Origin: Candidatus Caccousia avistercoris
GTDB lineage: Bacteria; Bacillota; Clostridia; Oscillospirales; Acutalibacteraceae
Direction: 5' to 3'
Assembly (NCBI GenBank): GCA_018715025.1
Contig: DVMK01000054.1
Coordinates: forward strand, 1 to 6,908
DNA length: 6,908 nt
The notes under the pieces are model-generated. The model worked only from the letters and a program-made list of their open reading frames with translations. It searched no databases and was not told the DNA's origin. Position numbers and translations under genes: made by a program. Positions 1 through 5,695 of the stretch are shown here, piece after piece; the stretch's first letter is position 1; each line of letters opens with the position of its first letter.

Positions 1-96
1 AATTTCTTTCTTAAAAATAGTAAACCGCCGGGAAAAACCGGATGCCGTTCTTTTCTTTTGTTCCATACGCATCCCACTTTCTTTACGGAATAAAGA

Positions 97-123
97 GGGG
101 GCGGCGGCTTGGCCGACGCCCCC
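97..123 (-). terminator. Intrinsic terminator after the substrate-binding protein gene, probably bidirectional
   Basis: A 12-bp GC-rich stem (97-108 against 112-123) closes on a 3-nt loop (109-111), with one mismatch (104/116). Downstream on the minus strand the sequence is T-rich (TCTTTATT), and on the plus strand it is TTTTCTC, so it can work both ways. A few A-T pairs extend the stem base. It lies 53 nt beyond the lipoprotein stop codon and would end the minus-strand transcript. Partial read-through to genes before position 1 cannot be excluded. Nothing else recognisable lies in 1-96. Confidence 0.85.
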
Positions 124-176
124 TTTTCTCATTGCCTTGTATGGTTTTTCAGGTATATATGCCAGCGAAGGCTTAC

Positions 177-1919
177 TTATTGAGGATTCACAATGCTGTT
201 GTACTGCTCGTTGACCTCGGTGGTCCAGTCGGCGCCGCCCAGTTCGTTCCAGCTGGACTGGAAGCTCTCCCAGTCAGCCTCGGTCTTCTGGCCCATAATG
301 TACTCTACCACAAAGGAAACAGCCAGGTCGCTGAGGGTGGCGGAAACGCGCTGCTCGGTAGCAGTGGCCGCGCCGTAGAAGTAGCCGGGCTCGTAGTTGC
401 CGCTGTTCTTGGTGGCAAGGCCGATGGCGATGCCCATGTCCTCAGACAGGCGGCTCTTGTACATACCCCAGGCGGTGCCCAGGTTCTCGCATTCGTTGCC
501 ATAGGTCAGGTAATCGTTCATGTAGCCGTACCACTCGTTTTCCACAGCGGTCTGCAGGTTGGAGGGATCCTGATTTTCATAGGCGGTCCAGATATTCTCG
601 CGGTATTCCTCCCAGGGGGTGGGGAAGTACATGTACACGGGCAAGAAGAAGATGGAAGCGCCGTTCTCAGGCAGGTCGTTGCCGTTGTAGATGCTCTTGT
701 CGTCGGTGGAGTTGGAGTTGGCGGAAAGCGACAGGGACAGCAGCTTCATCAGAGCAGCCTCCGCATTTTCGGGGGCGTCCTTCGTCACCACGTTGAAGTG
801 GTTGATGCTGACCTGATCCATCGCGGGCTTGGCGTTGCCGCCCAGGGAGTTGATGTCGATTTCGGCCCATTCCGCCTCAGGGTTGGCGTCTTTATTCAGG
901 TTCAGCGGGTAAGCGGCAATGTAATAGGTGCCGAAGGTAGCGCCTACCTGGTCGTTGGTAACCCGCTCGTTGAACTGGTCGGAATTCCAGGTGGCAAAGT
1001 CGGGGGCAAGCGCGCCGTTGTCGTACAGGTATTTCAGGCCGTTCAGGGCGTCCAGGGTTTCGTCCAGCATAAAGCCGTTCACCAGCTGGCCGTCACGCAT
1101 GACCCACTTGTTGGGGTAAGAGCCGTAGCACTGGAAGTAGGCGGAAAGCGCGAAGTTGGTGTTCAGCACGCTGGAAGTGCTGCCCAGGCCCGCAGTGGCC
1201 TGGCCGCCGTTTACGGAGGCGCCGTACTCTGCCAGGGCGACGAGCATGTCGTTCATCTCGTCCACATTGGTGGGCACCGAAGCTCCGCTGCCTTCCAGCC
1301 AGTCAGAGCGGTAGTACAGGCCCGCAACGCTCTCAGAGGTGTCAAGCAGGGCGGGAACGCCGTACAGCTTCCCGTCGCGGGAGGAATATGTGACAGGCGC
1401 TTCGCCGAAATAGTCCAGCGTGCTCTTCAGCTGGTCAGAGGCGTAGGTGTCGTAGGCCTCTGTCAAATCGCGGAGGTAATCGCTGTCGAGAAATTCATAG
1501 AAATAGGCGCTGTCCAGCATGACAATGTCGGGGATGTCACCGGAGCTGAGCTGCATGGCCAACCGGTCGGAATACTGATCGTTGGGGACCATCCACATAA
1601 AATTCAGCTCAATATTGAACAGATCCTTGGCGACGGTCAGCAGGGAGTTGGTGTCGGGGGTGGTGCCTTCCTTGATGGAGGGGTCCGCGTCCCAGCCGAT
1701 GACCACGTCCAGGGTGACGGTCTCCTCAAAGGGCTGCTGCCACAGCGGCAGGTCTGAGCCGGCGTCCTCCGCCTCTGAAGCGGTGCTCTCCGCCGCCGTG
1801 CTGGCGGGGGTGCTCTCCGGGGCCGCAGAGCTGGTCGCCGTCTCCTGGCTGCAGCCAGCCAGCGCTCCGGCCGCCATGGTCAAAGCCAGAAAAGCCGCTG
1901 TTAATCTCACTTTTTTCAC
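177..1919 (-). CDS. ABC transporter extracellular substrate-binding lipoprotein, family 1 (LplA/LipO-like)
   Basis: This 580-residue protein is a probable sugar-binding lipoprotein that captures an oligosaccharide outside the membrane and delivers it to an ABC permease. The N-terminus has Lys2-Lys3, a hydrophobic stretch (about residues 6-19) and a lipobox L20-A21-G22 with lipidated Cys23. A Ser/Thr/Ala/Glu-rich linker follows (about 24-56). The mature part shows family 1 binding-protein hallmarks: SSGDIPDIV near 125-133, GKLYGVPA at 183-190 and LYYRSDWLEGSG at 201-212. The C-terminus (IMGQKTEADWESF, then LGGADW) resembles LplA-type proteins, and the length suits that subgroup. The start is GTG, chosen because GGGAGGA lies 7 nt upstream. 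It has its own promoter, lies downstream of the regulator gene, and is followed by a terminator. No permease gene is adjacent in the window. The family call is secure; the substrate is unknown. Confidence 0.93.
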   Translation of the reverse strand: MKKVRLTAAFLALTMAAGALAGCSQETATSSAAPESTPASTAAESTASEAEDAGSDLPLWQQPFEETVTLDVVIGWDADPSIKEGTTPDTNSLLTVAKDLFNIELNFMWMVPNDQYSDRLAMQLSSGDIPDIVMLDSAYFYEFLDSDYLRDLTEAYDTYASDQLKSTLDYFGEAPVTYSSRDGKLYGVPALLDTSESVAGLYYRSDWLEGSGASVPTNVDEMNDMLVALAEYGASVNGGQATAGLGSTSSVLNTNFALSAYFQCYGSYPNKWVMRDGQLVNGFMLDETLDALNGLKYLYDNGALAPDFATWNSDQFNERVTNDQVGATFGTYYIAAYPLNLNKDANPEAEWAEIDINSLGGNAKPAMDQVSINHFNVVTKDAPENAEAALMKLLSLSLSANSNSTDDKSIYNGNDLPENGASIFFLPVYMYFPTPWEEYRENIWTAYENQDPSNLQTAVENEWYGYMNDYLTYGNECENLGTAWGMYKSRLSEDMGIAIGLATKNSGNYEPGYFYGAATATEQRVSATLSDLAVSFVVEYIMGQKTEADWESFQSSWNELGGADWTTEVNEQYNSIVNPQ

Positions 1920-1926
1920 TGGTGAA

Positions 1927-1933
1927 TCCTCCC
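1927..1933 (-). promoter_or_regulatory. Ribosome binding site that fixes the GTG start of the lipoprotein gene
   Basis: On the minus strand GGGAGGA lies 7 nt before the GTG at 1919-1917. No ATG in frame is better placed, and the GTG is followed directly by Lys-Lys and a complete lipoprotein signal peptide, so the GTG start is well supported. Confidence 0.8.
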
Positions 1934-1974
1934 TTCACAATATAGACAAAGAATTTTGTTGAGGTTCTGTTTTA

Positions 1975-2003
1975 ATTGTAATTTTCATACATCTTTTTTG
2001 CAA
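1975..2003 (-). promoter_or_regulatory. Sigma-A-like promoter of the substrate-binding protein gene
   Basis: Reading the minus strand, -35 TTGCAA (2003-1998) and -10 TACAAT (1980-1975) are separated by exactly 17 bp. Transcription should begin near 1968, giving a leader of about 50 nt that includes the GGGAGGA site. The promoter sits in the 140-bp AT-rich gap after the regulator gene. No GC-rich terminator hairpin was seen between the regulator stop and this promoter, so the lipoprotein may also be reached by read-through from the kinase-regulator operon. A separate promoter would fit the usual need for more binding protein than regulator. Confidence 0.7.
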
Positions 2004-2059
2004 TCCATAGCTATTTACTTCCCGTTTCCATCTCTTTACATTCTATTCATATTTGTTTT

Positions 2060-3676
2060 TCAGTCATATTGCGGGGATTCTGCAGATTCCTGATCAAAAT
2101 ACTGCTTCGGCGTCATGCCGGTGTTTCTCTTGAAAAAAAGGATGAAGGCGGAGGGGGAAGCAAAGCCGGTGCGTTCCGCCACATTTTTCACCAGCTCCCC
2201 GGAACGGATCAGCTCTTTCGCATGGCGCAGCTTTTCCCCGTCGATCTGCTCAGAAAGCTTGCGGCCGGTGTTGATGCGGTAAAAGCGGGAAAGGTACGAA
2301 GGGTTGAAGCCCGTCATGCGCGCCAGTTCTGTGAGGGAGAGATCGTAATTCTCAATATTGTCCGCAATATACCGGTTAATCCGCTCCACCACTGCCTGGG
2401 CGTCATGGGCCTCCCCCGCCTCCCGGCGGCGGCAAAGCTCTTCGCACAGGGCCTGGTAGCGCTCCAGAATAGCCGGCAGCCCCTCCTGCCCTGCGTGAAG
2501 GGCGTCGTCTGCCAGGGCGAGCACCTCCCTCTCCCCTGCGGTCCCGGCATCCAGATCTCTCTCGGCCTGAAGAATAAGGCTGAACAGCGTGAACAGATGC
2601 TCGGTGCGCAGGGCCCCCGCCTCCTCCCTGCAGTCCCGGAACAGCTCCTGCACCTGCGACGGGGAGCCGGAGCGCAGGCACTGGTTCAGCTGGTGAAGCA
2701 GGCGGGAAAAGCGGAGCTGCTCGTTCAAAAGGATGCTTTCCCGGCTGAGCACGGCGTTGGCGCAGCCGTCCTCCTCCACCATGACCAGCATCCCTCTGTC
2801 GCGCACAGAAACGCTGTAAATCCGCTCCAGCAGGGCGTACTTTTCCCCAACGCAGGGGAACGGGATGGCGTTGCTGAGAACAAAGCTCACCTGGCTGCCG
2901 GAATCCCCCAGCCTTTGCTGAATGGCCTCAAACAGGGCGTACAGGTAGCTGGCGTCTGTCGCCTGAGGCCCCTCTGCATTCTGCAGAATCCAGGCGAAGG
3001 CGCCCTCCTCCGGCATGAGGGAGGCGAAGCGGAAGCGGGCCAGGCGCACGGTGAGAAGGCGGTCAATCTTCAGCAGGGTGTCAATCCGATCAATTTGGTT
3101 TATCTGGTACTTTCCAAGTACCAGATAAACCGGGGCCCCGGTTTGGAAGGGAAGGGTGTCCTGGAAAAACTGGGCGGAAAGATCCTTCCAGGAACTGCCG
3201 CCCCGCAGGATGCTTTCCAGCGCGGCATGCTGCAGGAAGCCCTGCATCCTCTGGTACTGGCTTCGCAGCTCGTCCTGCTCCAGCTCGCGCCGGGCCTCTT
3301 CCCGGCACAGGCGGATCTGCTCGTCCAGCTTGGCCAGCACCACGTCGTCCCCCTCCATTTTCAGCAGGTAACCGCTGTAAAGGGGCGACTTGGAGGCCTG
3401 ATGAATGTACTGAAAATCGTCAAAGCCGCTGAGAAACACAAAATGGGTGTGGGGCCACAGCTTCTCTGTCTCCCGCAGGAGGGCCAGGCCGTCCAGGTCT
3501 GGCATACAAATGTCGGACAGCACCACGTCCACCTGGTTGTTCCGCAGAATGGACAGGGCATGGGTGCCGGAGAAGGACTTCAGCACAATCAGCTGGTCCC
3601 CGTACTTCTGCTGCACCTGGCTGGCAAGCCCTTCCACAATGTTCGGTTCGTCATCTACCAACAAAAGAGTCTGCAT
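2060..3676 (-). CDS. AraC-family two-component response regulator (YesN-like)
   Basis: A 538-residue cytoplasmic DNA-binding response regulator. The N-terminal receiver domain (about 1-125) has the acidic pair D8-D9, phospho-acceptor D55 in LSDICMPDLDG, S83 in FLSGFDD, and K106 in GYLLK, so it looks phosphorylation-competent. The middle (about 130-425) has no motif I recognise, as usual for long YesN-type regulators. The C-terminus is a double helix-turn-helix AraC domain (about 429-528): first helix-turn-helix near 446-473 (LSLTELARMTGF) and second near 498-523 (NVAERTGFASPSAF, then FFKRNTGMTPKQYF). The ATG at 3676 follows a purine-rich site (AGGAGGGAGAG) and overlaps the end of the kinase gene by 26 bp, which suggests translational coupling and a cognate pair. 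Likely targets are the downstream lipoprotein gene and the divergent hydrolase gene (inference). A striking inverted repeat lies within codons 178-194. Confidence 0.94.
   Translation of the reverse strand: MQTLLLVDDEPNIVEGLASQVQQKYGDQLIVLKSFSGTHALSILRNNQVDVVLSDICMPDLDGLALLRETEKLWPHTHFVFLSGFDDFQYIHQASKSPLYSGYLLKMEGDDVVLAKLDEQIRLCREEARRELEQDELRSQYQRMQGFLQHAALESILRGGSSWKDLSAQFFQDTLPFQTGAPVYLVLGKYQINQIDRIDTLLKIDRLLTVRLARFRFASLMPEEGAFAWILQNAEGPQATDASYLYALFEAIQQRLGDSGSQVSFVLSNAIPFPCVGEKYALLERIYSVSVRDRGMLVMVEEDGCANAVLSRESILLNEQLRFSRLLHQLNQCLRSGSPSQVQELFRDCREEAGALRTEHLFTLFSLILQAERDLDAGTAGEREVLALADDALHAGQEGLPAILERYQALCEELCRRREAGEAHDAQAVVERINRYIADNIENYDLSLTELARMTGFNPSYLSRFYRINTGRKLSEQIDGEKLRHAKELIRSGELVKNVAERTGFASPSAFILFFKRNTGMTPKQYFDQESAESPQYD
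3097..3144. repeat. Compound inverted repeat inside the regulator gene: 16-bp perfect hairpin adjoining an 18-bp palindrome
   Basis: GGTTTATCTGGTACTT (3097-3112) is repeated as its exact reverse complement at 3116-3131 with only a 3-nt loop. The right arm's last five bases are also the left edge of a perfect palindrome, AAACCGGGGCCCCGGTTT (3127-3144). The AAACC block (3127-3131) can therefore pair either with 3097-3101 or with 3140-3144, so the two hairpins are mutually exclusive. On the coding (minus) strand it encodes about residues 178-194 of the regulator, in the uncharacterised middle region. The frame stays open through it. Confidence 0.9.
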
Positions 3677-5471
3677 GTTGTAACTCTCCCTCCTCTTGGT
3701 TCAACTGCAGGGTGAGGGCGGCGCAGAATCCCCCCAGCTCCCCCCGGGAAACGTTCAGGTCGCCGCCCAGCAGGCGCATGCGCCCCTTCACGTTCTTCAG
3801 GGCCGTAATTTTCCCGCCTTTTTCCTCGCTTTCCAGGTAACGGGTCAGGGCGTCCAAATCCTCCTGCAGGCAGGCGCCGTTGTTTTCCACTAAAATGTCC
3901 AGCTTCCCCTCTGACGGAAGGAAGCGCATGCGGATAATTCCTCCTGTAATTTTTTCCACCCCATGGTTGTAGGCGTTCTCGAACAGGGGCTGCAGCACAA
4001 ACCGGGGCACGGGAAGGTTCTGGTACTCTTTGGGAAGCGGCTCCAGCTCCACCGCAATCCGATCCCCAAACCGTATTTTCTGAATCTCCACATAATCTGC
4101 GGCGTTGTTGTACTCCATCTGCAAGGGGACCACGTTCTGGTCGCTTCTGGTAATGTACCGGTAATAAGAGCTGAGGCGCAGGCTCATCTCTGCCACGCCC
4201 TCGTTGTCCTCCATTTTCGCCATGCGGTACAAGTGGTAGAAGCTGTTGTACAGAAAATGAGGGCGGATTTGCGCCTGAATATAACGGATTTCGGACTGGT
4301 ACGCCATCAGCTTGCTGTTGTAGTTCTGTTCCAGGGAGGTTTTCAGCTGGTTGCTCATGTCCACAAAGGAGCGGTAAAGGAAATCCATCTCCCCGCCGGA
4401 GCGATCTGCTGGGAGGAGAACCCCCTCCTTCTGCAGGCTGTTCACCTCCTGCGCAAAGCGGGCGATGGGGCGGGCCACCATGCGCCGCACCAGGTAGAGA
4501 AACGCGACGATTTCCAGCAGCAGGAACAGGGTGAACACCAGCTTCCACACAGAAAAGGGCCTGACTGCGTTTTCGACGTGCCGGGCGTCCACATACACCG
4601 AAAGCCACATGCCCTCCCGCCCGGTCTGGTGCGAAAAGCGAAGGTAATTCCCGCAGGGCAGGCTGACGCGCTCCACCTGGCTGTCCCCCGCCTCGCCCGC
4701 CTGCTGCAGAGCCGCCAGGCACTGGGCGTCCTGCAAGAAGATCTCCTGTTCCTGCTCTGAGTCCAGACTTCCAAAGGCCGCATAAACGCCGCTTTTCCCT
4801 GTGTAAGACAGCAGGCAGGCCACCCCGCCCTCAGAGAAAATATTGCACCACTCCGCAATGGCCTTGGAGGAAAGCTGCACCGACACCACCGCCGAATTGG
4901 TTTTGTCCGAAAACCTCATGGAATCCGACACTAGGTACAGGCTGCCGTCCAGCGTGAGAAACACACTGCGGCCCTCCTGGGCCTGGTATTCCTTCAAAAA
5001 GTTATAATCCCACTGGGAAAGGGAGGTGTACACGCTGTCGTAGGACACCGCCTTCCCCATTCTGGGGAAAAAGATGACCGCCCTCTCAATGAGGCTGCTG
5101 GAATTCTGCAGGGCGTGGATGAGCTCTGAGGTTTGCCGGATATTTTCGTAAATCTCAGAAAATTCCATAGCCGAGGTGGCCAGCTCCATCTGCTGGACGC
5201 AGGAGCGGGTGAGAATATAGGTGATTTGGGACTGGATCCGCTCAAACTCTGCCTCCAGCTGGGAAGAGAGCTGGCCCAGCCGGGACTCGTAATCCTGCAG
5301 CAGATCGTTTTTCTCCTGCCGTTCCAGCAAGGAGGTAGCCGCCATGGCCGCCCCGTAAACCGTGAGCAGGAACGCCAGGAAAATTGCCAGCAGCCTGCCG
5401 GGCAGGCTGTAGGCAATGGGATGCACCCCTTCCTTCTGCGTTCCTTCCCGTTTCCGCTTCCACACGCCCAT
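3651..5471 (-). CDS. Membrane sensor histidine kinase (YesM/LytS-type, His_kinase + HATPase_c)
   Basis: A 606-residue sensor kinase, presumed partner of the regulator it overlaps by 26 bp. Transmembrane segment 1 is at about 27-49, an extracellular sensor region at about 50-307, transmembrane segment 2 at about 308-328 (VWKLVFTLFLLLEIV), and a HAMP-like linker starts at RRMVARPIARF. The phospho-acceptor His405 lies in IRPHFLYN. The N-box is intact (FVLQPLFENAYNHG, N499). The later ATP-binding boxes are non-consensus: NNGAC at 530-534 where DNGxG is usual, and ITALKNV (A557) where GxGLxNV is usual. I chose ATG 5471 because GGGAGAGAGAGGGGG precedes it and the membrane anchor follows. An in-frame GTG at 5552 and an ATG at 5543 would add 27 or 24 residues, but they lack a good ribosome site and that stretch is AT-rich. 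The sensed ligand is unknown. Confidence 0.92.
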   Translation of the reverse strand: MGVWKRKREGTQKEGVHPIAYSLPGRLLAIFLAFLLTVYGAAMAATSLLERQEKNDLLQDYESRLGQLSSQLEAEFERIQSQITYILTRSCVQQMELATSAMEFSEIYENIRQTSELIHALQNSSSLIERAVIFFPRMGKAVSYDSVYTSLSQWDYNFLKEYQAQEGRSVFLTLDGSLYLVSDSMRFSDKTNSAVVSVQLSSKAIAEWCNIFSEGGVACLLSYTGKSGVYAAFGSLDSEQEQEIFLQDAQCLAALQQAGEAGDSQVERVSLPCGNYLRFSHQTGREGMWLSVYVDARHVENAVRPFSVWKLVFTLFLLLEIVAFLYLVRRMVARPIARFAQEVNSLQKEGVLLPADRSGGEMDFLYRSFVDMSNQLKTSLEQNYNSKLMAYQSEIRYIQAQIRPHFLYNSFYHLYRMAKMEDNEGVAEMSLRLSSYYRYITRSDQNVVPLQMEYNNAADYVEIQKIRFGDRIAVELEPLPKEYQNLPVPRFVLQPLFENAYNHGVEKITGGIIRMRFLPSEGKLDILVENNGACLQEDLDALTRYLESEEKGGKITALKNVKGRMRLLGGDLNVSRGELGGFCAALTLQLNQEEGELQHADSFVGR

Positions 5472-5569
5472 TTCCCCCTCTCTCTCCCTTGCCTGGATCC
5501 CTGTTGTGATATTCCTGTTTTTATCATACCGCTTTTTCGACATGTTTTCCACAAAAAAAGAATAATGAG

Positions 5570-5600
5570 TTGTTGATATGATATAACGAATTGTTTATCT
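5570..5600 (+). promoter_or_regulatory. Direct repeat with 21-bp period: candidate operator for the AraC-type regulator
   Basis: TTGTTGATAT (5570-5579) recurs as TTGTTTATCT (5591-5600), with 8 of 10 bases identical and start-to-start spacing of 21 bp, two helical turns. The downstream copy ends 4 bp before the -35 hexamer of the hydrolase promoter. AraC-family activators commonly bind direct repeats with about this spacing next to -35. That the neighbouring regulator binds here is inference, and repeats of this length can occur by chance in AT-rich DNA. Confidence 0.4.
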
Positions 5601-5610
5601 TCCCTTGCAA
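5581..5610 (-). promoter_or_regulatory. Weak candidate promoter for the kinase-regulator operon
   Basis: TTGCAA is its own reverse complement, so the hydrolase -35 at 5605-5610 can also be read on the minus strand. It is followed 18 bp later by TTATAT (5586-5581), a poor -10. A better-looking -10, TATGAT at 5528-5523, has no good -35 upstream. The operon promoter surely lies between 5472 and 5640, but its exact position is uncertain. Confidence 0.25.
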
Positions 5611-5634
5611 ATTCCCCTGCGCATTCTCTACAAT
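5605..5634 (+). promoter_or_regulatory. Sigma-A-like promoter of the glycoside hydrolase gene
   Basis: The -35 TTGCAA (5605-5610) and -10 TACAAT (5629-5634) are separated by 18 bp. The predicted start is near 5641, giving a leader of about 55 nt. Both hexamers are identical to those of the lipoprotein promoter at 1975-2003. The in-frame ATG at 5633 overlaps the -10 box, which argues against it as translation start and for ATG 5696. Confidence 0.65.
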
Positions 5635-5648
5635 GAAAAGAGAATCAG

Positions 5649-5673
5649 CCGGGAAGGGGTGGACGTCCCCCGG
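5649..5673 (+). other. Leader hairpin in the 5' untranslated region of the hydrolase gene
   Basis: CCGGG (5649-5653) pairs with CCCGG (5669-5673). After a 2-nt bulge the stem continues with G5656-C5668 and G5657-C5667, with a G-U option beyond. It ends about 8 nt before the ribosome site AGGGGAAG (5681-5688). No T-tract follows, so it is not an intrinsic terminator. It could stabilise the mRNA or affect initiation, or be incidental in GC-rich DNA. Confidence 0.35.
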
Positions 5674-5695
5674 TGCGGAAAGGGGAAGATCCCGC

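Noticed and set aside
27..41. CCGG-GAAAAA-CCGG mini-hairpin near the window start
   Set aside because: Only four base pairs and no T-tract; too weak to call a terminator or regulatory element.
42..1757. Long plus-strand open frame (571 codons) antisense to the lipoprotein gene
   Set aside because: It lacks recognisable domains, is Val/Gly/His-rich in the way of complement-frame translations in GC-rich DNA, and runs through the terminator hairpin. The minus-strand frame has a complete lipoprotein signal and family motifs.
1943..1960. ACAAA-N4-TTTGT hairpin in the lipoprotein mRNA leader
   Set aside because: Five A/T-rich pairs only; not stable enough to propose a riboswitch or attenuator.
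2069..3715. Long plus-strand open frame (548 codons) antisense to the response regulator gene
   Set aside because: Composition is typical of a complement frame, with no motifs. The minus-strand product has clear receiver and AraC domains with a good ribosome site.
5391..5409. Inverted repeat with 9-bp arms and a 1-nt centre within the start of the sensor kinase gene
   Set aside because: It is short and GC-rich, encodes Leu-Pro-Gly-Arg-Leu at the membrane boundary, has no T-tract, and the 1-nt centre cannot form a tight RNA hairpin. Probably incidental.
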